A DNA stretch of 64,000 bases, taken from Azomonas macrocytogenes (GTDB taxonomy: Bacteria; Pseudomonadota; Gammaproteobacteria; Pseudomonadales; Pseudomonadaceae). Shown here in pieces: positions 49,436 to 57,638 of the stretch. Where the stretch lies: contig NZ_JACHXI010000001.1 in NCBI RefSeq assembly GCF_014191985.1, positions 1 to 64,000 on the forward strand, written 5' to 3'. The notes beneath the pieces are model-generated. The model was not told the origin of the DNA and did no database searches. It saw only the letters and a program-made list of their open reading frames with translations. A program made the translations under genes and the position numbers. How positions within the stretch are numbered: the first letter of the stretch is position 1; each line of letters opens with the position of its first letter.

Positions 49436-52400
49436 TTAGCGCCTTGTCATGGGCGCTTGCAAGTCCAGCGTGACATCACCTGGCGCCGGTACCGGCCGAA
49501 TCTGGCTGGGCGTATGCGATGCTGGCTGAGCTCGTCGTCTGCGCTCAAACCAGAGATAAGTCACCGGTGTGGTATAGAGCGTCAGCAATTGCGAAAAAGC
49601 CAGACCGCCCACGATAGCGATGCCCAACGGTTGCCGCAGTTCTGAACCGGCACCATGACCAAAGGCCAGAGGGATAGCGCCCAGTAAGGCCGCCAGCGAG
49701 GTCATCAGAATCGGCCGCAGCCGCAGCAGACAAGCTTCACGCACCGCTTCGTGCGCCGACAATCCCTGCTTTTGCGCGTCCAGGGTGAAGTCGACAATCA
49801 TGATCGCGTTCTTCTTGACGATGCCGATCAACAAGATGATGCCGATCATACCCAGCACCGAAAGATCCAGCCTGGCAGCCAGCAGTGCCAGCAACGCGCC
49901 GAAACCTGCAGAAGGCAGGGTCGAAATAATGGTCAGCGGATGGATGGCGCTCTCATAGAGCACGCCCAGCACGATATACACCGTGAGGATCGCCGCCAGA
50001 ATCAGCCAGGGCTGTGATTTGAGCGACTCCTGAAAGGCCTGGGCCGTCCCCTGGAAGCTACCGATGAGGCTATCCGGCATCCCGACTTCCAACGCGGCGC
50101 GCTGAATGGCATCGACCGCATCGCTGAGTGCCTGGCCGGGCGCCAGATCGAAGGACAAGGTGATAGCCGGGAACGCGCCCTGATGGTTGATGATGATCGG
50201 TGCAAGTTCCTGGCGCACGCTGGCAACCAGATTCAGCGGCACGAGGCGGCCGTTATCGGCCCGCACATACAGGTGCCGCAGCGATTCGAGGGACAGCTGC
50301 CACCTTGGATCGAGTTCGAGAATGACGTGATTCTGGTCCAATTGGGTGAACATTGTCGCAATCTGCCGCTGGCCGAAGGCATCGTAAAGCACATCGTCGA
50401 TAGCCTGGACCGTGACGCCCAGCCGCGCGGCTGTCGCCCGGTCGATCACCAGGGTCGCCTGGGGCGCCGAGCTTTGCTGGTCCGAGGTGACGTGCTGCAC
50501 TTGCGGCAAGGTTTTCAGTTTGGCCAGCAGTATCGTGCTCCAATGGCTCAGCTGCGCGCTATCCGGATCTTGCAGGGTGTACTGGTACTGCGTCTTGCTG
50601 ACCCGGCCGCCCAGTTGGATATCCTGGATGGGTGAGAGGAACAGCCTGATACCGGGAACCCGCTCCAACGGCTGTTGTAGGCGTGCGATCACTTGCTGGG
50701 CACTTTCGCTTCGCTCGCTGAACGGCTTGAGATTGACGATAACCCGGCCCTGGCTGATCGTCGGGCTCGGGCCGATCCAGAAATACGCCTTGGCCACCGC
50801 CGGGTCCTGGCTCACGATGTCGACCAGTTGGGCAACCTTGTCGCGCATCGCGCGTGGAGAGATATCCGCTGCCGCTTCAGCGACGCCCTGGATCAAGCCA
50901 GTGTCCTGTTGCGGGAAAAAACCTTTGGGGATCTGGAGATACAACACAGCCGTCGCCACGAACGTCGCCATGGCCACCGCCAGAGTCAAGCGCTGGTGCC
51001 CGAGTACCCAATCGAGCGTGCGACCATAGCCTCGCTGCAAGCTCGTGAGAACGTACTCGCAGCCCCGCACAAATGGGCCTGCCGGCGTGCCGGCCTCGTG
51101 CTTGAGCAGCCAGGCGCACAGCATCGGCGTGATCGTCAGGGATACCAGGCAGGACACCAGGATCGCAACGCTTACGGTCACGGCAAATTCGCGCATCAGC
51201 CGCCCGACGATCCCCCCCATGAGTAGCAAGGGCAGGAATACCGCAATCAGGGAAATCGTCATGGAAATGATGGTGAAGGCGACTTCGCGCAATCCGTCGG
51301 CAGCCGCCTGCAGCCGGGATTTCCCCATTTCCAGGTGGCGGACAATGTTTTCCATGACCACGATGGCATCGTCGACCACGAAGCCCACGGCGATGGCCAG
51401 GCCCATGAGCGACAGGTTGTCGAGACTGTAATCGAGCCCATACATCACGATGAAAGTCCCCACCAGCGACAACGGAATGGTCAGGGTCGGAATCAAGGTA
51501 GCCGTGGCGTTTTGCAGGAAGAGAAAGATCACGATCACGACCAGCACGATGGATAACACCAGCGTGAACTGCACATCGTCTACCGATGCCTCGATGGTCT
51601 GAGTGCGGTCGCCGATGACCTGTACCTGAACATCGCGGGGTAAGGACGCCGTCATCGCTGGCAGTTTTGCCTTGATCGTGGCGATGGTTTCGAGGACGTT
51701 GAAGCCCGGCTGCTTGTGGATATCGACGATAATGGTCGGCTGGCCATCGATACCGGCTGCCTGTTGAACATCCTCCGCCCCCTCGATGACCTTGCCGAGA
51801 TCGCCCAGTTTGATAGGGACGCCATTGCGGTAGGCGATTACCTGATCGCGGTATTGTTGCGGGGTCAGCAACTGGTCGGTGGTATCCAGGGTGACTGAAC
51901 GCCATTCTCCATCCAGCCTGCCCTTGGGAGGAGCCTGGGTGCTTACGTTTATGACGCGGCGAATATCCTCCAGCGTCAGTTCCCGGGCCGCCAATGCATC
52001 CGGGTCGATCTGGATCCGCACAGCCGGTTTCTGTTCACCGTGGAAATCCACCTGACCGACGCCCGGGATCTGCGACAACTGCTGGGCCAGGTAATTGTCC
52101 GCATAGCGATTGAGTTCCGGCAGCGTGCGCGTTGGCGAAGTCAGGGCGAGTGAGAGTACGGTGGCTTCGGCCGGATTGACCTCACGGAAAGTCGGGGCGC
52201 TGGTCATGGTTTTGGGCAGGTTGGGGATAGCGGTGTTGATCGCCGCCTGCACATCCTGCGCCGCACTGTCGATATCGCGCGACAGGTCGAATTGCAAGGC
52301 GATCTGGGTCTTGCCCGCCGCACTGGTCGAATTCATCGACGCCACCTGTGGCACGCTGGACAGTGCCCGCTCCAAAGGCGTCGCTACCGAGGTGGCCATG

Positions 52401-52573
52401 GTTTCGGCGCTGGCGCCTGAAAGCTTGGCAGTGATCTGGATAGTGGGAAAATCCACTGTCGGCAACGCGGCGACCGGCAGTTGGAAATAGGCGAAAGTGC
52501 CCAGCAGCATGACTCCCAGCGCCAACAGGCCGAGGCCGACTCGGCGGCGGATCAAGCCGGTCAACCCATTCAT
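49436..52573 (-). CDS. RND multidrug efflux transporter (MdtB/MdtC type)
   Basis: A 1045-residue proton-driven inner-membrane pump of the HAE1 RND family. It has a first transmembrane helix, a large periplasmic loop, TM2-TM6 with the proton relay aspartates D401-D402 in VGFVVDDAIVVMEN, then a second such half (IGIVKKNAIMIVDF). Sequence features (PTVDFPTIQITAKLSGASAET, GGIVGRLMREF) resemble MdtB/MdtC or MexN. Start at 52573 overlaps the adaptor stop as ATGA; the longer frame is inside the adaptor gene. Last gene of the operon; only one RND subunit, unlike MdtBC or MuxBC. Confidence 0.93.
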   Translation of the reverse strand: MNGLTGLIRRRVGLGLLALGVMLLGTFAYFQLPVAALPTVDFPTIQITAKLSGASAETMATSVATPLERALSSVPQVASMNSTSAAGKTQIALQFDLSRDIDSAAQDVQAAINTAIPNLPKTMTSAPTFREVNPAEATVLSLALTSPTRTLPELNRYADNYLAQQLSQIPGVGQVDFHGEQKPAVRIQIDPDALAARELTLEDIRRVINVSTQAPPKGRLDGEWRSVTLDTTDQLLTPQQYRDQVIAYRNGVPIKLGDLGKVIEGAEDVQQAAGIDGQPTIIVDIHKQPGFNVLETIATIKAKLPAMTASLPRDVQVQVIGDRTQTIEASVDDVQFTLVLSIVLVVIVIFLFLQNATATLIPTLTIPLSLVGTFIVMYGLDYSLDNLSLMGLAIAVGFVVDDAIVVMENIVRHLEMGKSRLQAAADGLREVAFTIISMTISLIAVFLPLLLMGGIVGRLMREFAVTVSVAILVSCLVSLTITPMLCAWLLKHEAGTPAGPFVRGCEYVLTSLQRGYGRTLDWVLGHQRLTLAVAMATFVATAVLYLQIPKGFFPQQDTGLIQGVAEAAADISPRAMRDKVAQLVDIVSQDPAVAKAYFWIGPSPTISQGRVIVNLKPFSERSESAQQVIARLQQPLERVPGIRLFLSPIQDIQLGGRVSKTQYQYTLQDPDSAQLSHWSTILLAKLKTLPQVQHVTSDQQSSAPQATLVIDRATAARLGVTVQAIDDVLYDAFGQRQIATMFTQLDQNHVILELDPRWQLSLESLRHLYVRADNGRLVPLNLVASVRQELAPIIINHQGAFPAITLSFDLAPGQALSDAVDAIQRAALEVGMPDSLIGSFQGTAQAFQESLKSQPWLILAAILTVYIVLGVLYESAIHPLTIISTLPSAGFGALLALLAARLDLSVLGMIGIILLIGIVKKNAIMIVDFTLDAQKQGLSAHEAVREACLLRLRPILMTSLAALLGAIPLAFGHGAGSELRQPLGIAIVGGLAFSQLLTLYTTPVTYLWFERRRRAQPASHTPSQIRPVPAPGDVTLDLQAPMTRR

Positions 52574-53772
52574 GGCGCAGTCTCCCTGTTGGTGGCCACC
52601 ACTGTATGCGGATCGCTGTCGTGATCCGGCTGTACGGAGGAAACCCTGATGCCCGGGGCGATACGGTACTGCCCCTGGGCCACGACGGTTTCGCCCGGTT
52701 GCAGGCCGGCGACGATCCATTGCAGTCCATCGACGTTGGCAGCCGTGCGTACGAGCCGCGGTTGTACTTGCTGTCCGGCATCGACCACATAGACAAAGGA
52801 ACCCTCGCGGCCCTGTTGCACGGCGGAGGCCGGAATCACAGTAGCGGCACGCTCGGTATGCAACAGCAGGCGCACGCTGACCAATTGGCCCGGCCAGAGT
52901 TGCTGCTTGCCGTTCTCGAATTGTGCCTTGAGCTGGATTTGCCCGGTGGCCGTAGCGACCTGGTTATCAATAAAGCTCAGTTGCCCAGTAGCGATCTGCT
53001 TGCTGCCATCGCGGGTCAGAGCGACAACCTGAAGGGACTGGCGGGTATTTTCCTCGATAATCTGCGCCAGATCGTCCTGGGATACCGAAAAAGCCACCGA
53101 AATGGGATCGATCTGGGTAATGGTTACCAGCCCGGTAGCATCGGAACCATGGACGATCGAACCGACATCCAGCAAGCGTCGCCCGGTGCGGCCGGTCAGC
53201 GGCGCGGTGATGCGCGTAAAACTCAGTTGCAGACGCGCATTATCGAGCGCGGCCTGATCAGCTTGGACCGTGGCGCGCTGGGCGGCGAGTTGGGCCCGGT
53301 AGGTATCGACATCCTGCGTGGGTCCGGCCTTGGCCGCTGCCAGCTTGGTGGCCCGGTCCAGGCTGACGCGCAGATTCGTCAGTTGCGCCCGATCCCGCGC
53401 CAGCATGGCCTCGGTCTGAGCCACCTGGGCCTGGTAAAAACGCGGATCGATCTGCGCCAAGAGGCTGCCCGCCTCCACCATATGGCCCTCACTGAACAGA
53501 ACCTTCTGCAACTGCCCATCGGTACGAACCCGCACATTCACACTATTGATCGGTTCGACATTGCCGATTGCATCGAGCCAGATCTGCAGGTCCTCTTGCC
53601 GGACCGCTTGCGTTACCACCGGGACCACCCTGTCATCGGGACGAGCCGGTGCGGCGGTCGCACCACCTGGCCTGTAGGCGTGAATCAGTAGCGCAGCGCC
53701 GAGCAGAGCGAGCACCGATACGGCAAGTCGCACGTAACGGCGAGAAGGCGCAGCGTGGAGAACACCGTTCAT
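52570..53772 (-). CDS. RND efflux periplasmic adaptor (MdtA type)
   Basis: A 400-residue membrane-fusion protein linking the RND pump to the outer-membrane channel. An N-terminal hydrophobic segment (LAVSVLALLGAALLIHAY) anchors it; no lipoprotein cysteine is present. Then come the biotinyl-lipoyl-like halves (GQLQKVLFSEGHMVEAGSLL ... ITAPLTGRTGRRLLDVGSIV) around an alpha-helical hairpin (about 110-185) and a beta-barrel. Overlaps both neighbours by four bases. Confidence 0.93.
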   Translation of the reverse strand: MNGVLHAAPSRRYVRLAVSVLALLGAALLIHAYRPGGATAAPARPDDRVVPVVTQAVRQEDLQIWLDAIGNVEPINSVNVRVRTDGQLQKVLFSEGHMVEAGSLLAQIDPRFYQAQVAQTEAMLARDRAQLTNLRVSLDRATKLAAAKAGPTQDVDTYRAQLAAQRATVQADQAALDNARLQLSFTRITAPLTGRTGRRLLDVGSIVHGSDATGLVTITQIDPISVAFSVSQDDLAQIIEENTRQSLQVVALTRDGSKQIATGQLSFIDNQVATATGQIQLKAQFENGKQQLWPGQLVSVRLLLHTERAATVIPASAVQQGREGSFVYVVDAGQQVQPRLVRTAANVDGLQWIVAGLQPGETVVAQGQYRIAPGIRVSSVQPDHDSDPHTVVATNRETAP

Positions 53773-55217
53773 GGATCAATATCCTTAACGACAGAGGATG
53801 TAGAGGAGACGGTAGTGGCGGCGCTGGCGGTGGGCGTGAAATCCCCGCCCAGGGCTCTGAACAAGCCGACGGCCGACTGTAGATATTGCAGGTGAACCTG
53901 CAACAGGCTGTCTTCAGCCTGATACCGGGAACGCTCGGCGATCAGCAGCGTCTGGAAATCGCTGGCACCGAGCCGATAACGAATCTGGGCCAGTCGCGCC
54001 GCCTCGCGGGCCGAGTCAACGGCTGCCCGGTGGATAGTGTAGGCCTGGCTCAACTGTTGAGTAGCACTGAGCTGGGTTTCAACGTCCTGCAAGGCTTCGA
54101 TGACCGACTCGCGGTAGCTGGCCATCAGTTCCTGTACATGAGCCCGGTCAGCGTGTAGCTGGCCTGTGAGCAGCCCCCCCATGAATACAGGCTGGCTCAG
54201 TATTCCCATCACACTCCATATCGGGCTATTTCCCAACGTGTCGACACCACGCAGCAAATCCAGCGACACATTGGGCAAAAACGCGGCACGCGCGACGCCG
54301 ACATCGAAATGAGCGGATTGCAACCTTGCCTCGGCCGCCAGGATGTCGGGACGTTGGCGCAGCAGAGCGATGGGTAGACCGACGTCTGGTTTTGGCATCC
54401 GGATACCGCCAAGTCCGCTCTGCTCGAGTCGAAAGCCTTCCGGCACCGCACCGACCAGTATTGCCAGTTGGAATAACGCCTGATTACGCAACTGGGCCAG
54501 CCATGGCACTGCAGCGGCAAACGTCTGCTGAACATTGCGCTGCTGTTCGATTTCGAGGTTGGAGGATGCCCCCAGACTGGCGTGTACCTGAATCAGCTTG
54601 AGCACCTGCTGTGCATCGGCGGCAATCGATTGTGCCAGATGCAGCCGCTCCTCCAAGGACAGCACCAGAAAATAGGTATCGGCAATACTGGCGCCGACAG
54701 TCATGCGCAAGGTCTGGGCGTCGTAGCTGCTTGCCTGGACCAGAGCCTTCGCCGAGCCGGTTGCCGCCCGGTGTTTGCCCCAGAAATCCGCTTCATAGGT
54801 GGTTTCAGCGAAGACGCTGCGTTTTTTGCGGGTCGAGTAATTATTCTGCTTCTGGTAGAGGCCGCCCAGAGACACGCTCGGCCATTGTCCGGCCTGCACC
54901 ACATCGGTGATTGCACGAGCCTGCTCAATGCGGCTGGCCGCCGCCTGCAAGGTATAGTTCTGCGTCAGCCCCCGAGTGATCAGGCTATCGAGTTCGGTGC
55001 TGTGAAATTCGCGCCACCACTGCCCACCCGCCACCGGTTGTGCTGGCAATGACTCATTGCCCGTCCAGTTCGAGGCAAGTGGCAATTCGGGCTGGTGATA
55101 GGTCGGTACCAGCGTACATCCCCCCAACATGGCCATAAAAGCGAGCATTGCTCGCCGAACCAGACCAAACGAGGCAAACCTCTGTCTCGGGCCAGGAAGT
55201 ATTGTTAAAGCTGACAT
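53769..55217 (-). CDS. Outer-membrane efflux channel lipoprotein (NodT/OprM family)
   Basis: A 482-residue TolC-like outer-membrane factor. The N-terminal signal ends in the lipobox LGGCTLVP, so it is probably lipidated; PTYHQPELPLASNW and the repeated helical halves are those of the NodT group. ATG 55217 has GGAG ten bases upstream; a start 13 codons earlier is possible. First gene of the pump operon, 166 bp after the kinase gene. It overlaps the adaptor start as ATGA. Confidence 0.9.
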   Translation of the reverse strand: MSALTILPGPRQRFASFGLVRRAMLAFMAMLGGCTLVPTYHQPELPLASNWTGNESLPAQPVAGGQWWREFHSTELDSLITRGLTQNYTLQAAASRIEQARAITDVVQAGQWPSVSLGGLYQKQNNYSTRKKRSVFAETTYEADFWGKHRAATGSAKALVQASSYDAQTLRMTVGASIADTYFLVLSLEERLHLAQSIAADAQQVLKLIQVHASLGASSNLEIEQQRNVQQTFAAAVPWLAQLRNQALFQLAILVGAVPEGFRLEQSGLGGIRMPKPDVGLPIALLRQRPDILAAEARLQSAHFDVGVARAAFLPNVSLDLLRGVDTLGNSPIWSVMGILSQPVFMGGLLTGQLHADRAHVQELMASYRESVIEALQDVETQLSATQQLSQAYTIHRAAVDSAREAARLAQIRYRLGASDFQTLLIAERSRYQAEDSLLQVHLQYLQSAVGLFRALGGDFTPTASAATTVSSTSSVVKDIDP

Positions 55218-55383
55218 CCAGGAATTTCTCCACGAACCTGCGTGGCTGGGTGCCACCGTGAACGCAGCGAATTAAACAGCGAAGCGCCCTGCAGAGCATT
55301 CTCCTGAACTTAAAAAATATTTCAGGTAAGCCCACCGGCGCAGGAAGTAAATGGCGGTTTTGCATTACCAGACAGAGTTCATT

Positions 55384-56724
55384 TCATGCCTGCTCTAAAG
55401 ACTGTAAACGCAAGACCAGCCGCAAGCCTGGGTGCGCATTTTCGGCCCACATTTCCCCCTCCTGCAGACGAATCATGCGCTGGGCGATCGCCAATCCCAA
55501 GCCAAACCCATCATCACCCGGTCTGGCCTCATTGAGGCGTGTGAATGGCCGGAAGATCAAGTCCAGCTCATGCTCGGCGACACCTGGTCCCCGATCTTCG
55601 ATCCAAAGCAGCCAGTGTTGATTGGCTCGCCGACCTACCAAGTGGATTACCCCATTTTCCGGCGAATAGCGAATCGCATTGCGCAGAATATTTTCCATCG
55701 CCCTGGCCAAGCTGTTCAGGTGCCCCAGGACGTGGCAATTGGCCGGCAGATCGCAGGGAAAGCGTTCGGCACTCCACCCCGTTTCAAAACAGGCATCCTC
55801 ACGCAGTAATTCCCACAAGGCCTCGACACTCACCGACTCCAGCGCAGGGCTTGGCCGTTCGGCATCCATCCAGGCCAGTTCCAGCGTGCTGTCGACCAGA
55901 TCACGCATAACCTTGATTTCGCGGCGGACTCTACCTTGATAATCCGCGTGGCTCAGATTGCTTTCGCATGCCACTTGCAAGCGACTCAGCGGCGTGCGCA
56001 GCTCATGTGATAGGTCGCGCAGCATCTGGCGTTGCAGGAATACCGATTCCTGCATCCGCTCGGTCATGTGCTGCAAGGCACGCCCCAGTTCTCCCATTTC
56101 ATCTTTACGGCGGATGACTTCAGGAGCCAGACGGGCAGCGAATTGCCCTGCGCGTACCGCATCCGCCTGCTTACACAGGCGCGCCAGTGGCGAAATCAAA
56201 ACCCGATACAGGCCGACACAAAATAATAAGGCGAGCAAGGCAGGAATAACGAACTGCACCAGAGCGACCAGCATAGCCGTATAGCGCCAGGGCCGGTAAC
56301 GCTCCGGCAAACGTATCGCCAACCTTCCGCTTCCATCGGCGAACGGCACGCCAATGATCGGCAGCCCGACGCCCCGCCGACTCATGGGGCCGTCGAGATG
56401 GCGCATGCGAATCAGGTTTTCGCGCCCTTTTGCATCAAGAGCCTGGCTGGACAAGGTTTGCAGGTTCTTGTCCAGCAAGGTACTCCAGCCGGGTTCGCGA
56501 GCTTGTAACGCCAGGAGAAAGGCATCGACCGCAGCCGGCCCTTCGAGAGCGGCCTGCCGCCCTTCTTCGGCATATTCCTTCAGTACCTGCTGGGCTTCAG
56601 CGGAAAGATAGGATGTTTCCAGCTCGATGCGGCGGGTCCAAAAACCACTCAGCGAAATCACCAGTAGACAAAAGGCGATCAACAACGCAGCGAGTTTCCA
56701 AAATAACGAATGGCGGTGAGGCAC
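55384..56724 (-). CDS. Sensor histidine kinase
   Basis: A 446-residue inner-membrane kinase: transmembrane helices at about residues 10-28 and 150-175 flank a periplasmic sensor domain of some 120 residues, followed by HAMP, a dimerisation/phosphoacceptor domain with H240 in RDLSHELRTPLSRL, and an ATPase domain (N box ENILRNAIRYSPENG, G boxes DRGPGVAE and DDGFGLGLAI). The start is GTG with a weak ribosome binding site. It follows its response regulator by about 50 bp and precedes the efflux genes, so it probably controls them; the signal is unknown. Confidence 0.9.
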   Translation of the reverse strand: MPHRHSLFWKLAALLIAFCLLVISLSGFWTRRIELETSYLSAEAQQVLKEYAEEGRQAALEGPAAVDAFLLALQAREPGWSTLLDKNLQTLSSQALDAKGRENLIRMRHLDGPMSRRGVGLPIIGVPFADGSGRLAIRLPERYRPWRYTAMLVALVQFVIPALLALLFCVGLYRVLISPLARLCKQADAVRAGQFAARLAPEVIRRKDEMGELGRALQHMTERMQESVFLQRQMLRDLSHELRTPLSRLQVACESNLSHADYQGRVRREIKVMRDLVDSTLELAWMDAERPSPALESVSVEALWELLREDACFETGWSAERFPCDLPANCHVLGHLNSLARAMENILRNAIRYSPENGVIHLVGRRANQHWLLWIEDRGPGVAEHELDLIFRPFTRLNEARPGDDGFGLGLAIAQRMIRLQEGEMWAENAHPGLRLVLRLQSLEQA

Positions 56725-56776
56725 TTGAGATAGTCTCGCAGCAGGTGACGATTCTCGCTAATGCCCCGATTGTGCC

Positions 56777-57484
56777 TTATTCGTCCTGCAGGCTCAGCAA
56801 ATATCCTTTGCCCCAGACGGCCTCCAAGCGAACACAGCGATTACCAGCCTTGGTCAGCTTGCGGCGAATATTGCTCACATGCATATCCAGGCTGCGGTCA
56901 TGCCGCGAATAACCACGCCGCAACACTTGTTGGTATAGAAAAGGCTTGCTCAACACCTCACCGGTATGTTGCGCAAACAATTCCAGCAAGCGGTATTCGG
57001 TAGGAGTCAACCCGACCCAATTGCCGTTGTAAAACACGTCACAGCGGGCATCCTCCAATATCAGCGGAAAATCGCTACGCGGCGGAGACTGTTCGCGTTC
57101 GTAAGCGACCCGGCGGAAAATGGCTTCAATGCGGACCTGTAGCTCGCTCATGCTGAAAGGCTTGGGCAGATAGTCATCGGCCCCCTGACTGAACCCCGTG
57201 ATGCGATCCTGCTCATCACCCAACGCCGACATCAAAATGATCGGAACCCGCTCATACCGGCGTAGCCGGGCAAGGACTTCGAGTCCGCTGATTCCCGGTA
57301 GCAGGATATCCAGCAGGATCAGGTCAAAATCACCCTGCCTGGTCAGCACCAATGAGAGCCCGTCAAGCCCATCGTTACAGTGAGTCACGTTAAATCCCTG
57401 GCGCCCGAGATGATCGTTCAAGTGGGCGCTCAACAAAGGATCGTCTTCTATAGCCAGAATCTGCCGGTCACTGTAGGGAGGCAT
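56777..57484 (-). CDS. OmpR/PhoB-family response regulator
   Basis: A 235-residue regulator: a receiver domain with acidic pocket E13-D14-D15, phosphorylation site D59 (LILLDILLPG) and K108-region PKPF, and a C-terminal winged helix (SLDMHVSNIRRKL, VWGKGYLL). GGAG lies eight bases before the ATG. It heads the putative regulator-kinase-efflux cluster. In P. aeruginosa the mexMN genes also lie beside a two-component pair, so similarity to that set is possible. Confidence 0.92.
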   Translation of the reverse strand: MPPYSDRQILAIEDDPLLSAHLNDHLGRQGFNVTHCNDGLDGLSLVLTRQGDFDLILLDILLPGISGLEVLARLRRYERVPIILMSALGDEQDRITGFSQGADDYLPKPFSMSELQVRIEAIFRRVAYEREQSPPRSDFPLILEDARCDVFYNGNWVGLTPTEYRLLELFAQHTGEVLSKPFLYQQVLRRGYSRHDRSLDMHVSNIRRKLTKAGNRCVRLEAVWGKGYLLSLQDE

Positions 57485-57596
57485 CGATCATGCTCCAAGA
57501 GTTAATGAGAAGAATTCTATTTCAATTCCTTCACATTTGTAGCCTCTGGATACACTTCGAATAACTTTATAAGGCTGCTAATTATTAGCCTGAATA

Positions 57597-57624
57597 TATT
57601 AAAAAGGCCCAGGGACAGGCCTTT
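57597..57624 (-). terminator. Rho-independent terminator of relA
   Basis: Stem AAAGGCC/GGCCTTT with an eight-base loop, followed on the minus strand by TTTTTAATA, 15 bp after the relA stop. It separates relA from the response regulator gene. Confidence 0.8.
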
Positions 57625-57638
57625 CAGTGAATCGACCC

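Noticed and set aside
52606..53691. 361-codon rightward ORF
   Set aside because: Antisense shadow of the MdtA-type adaptor gene.
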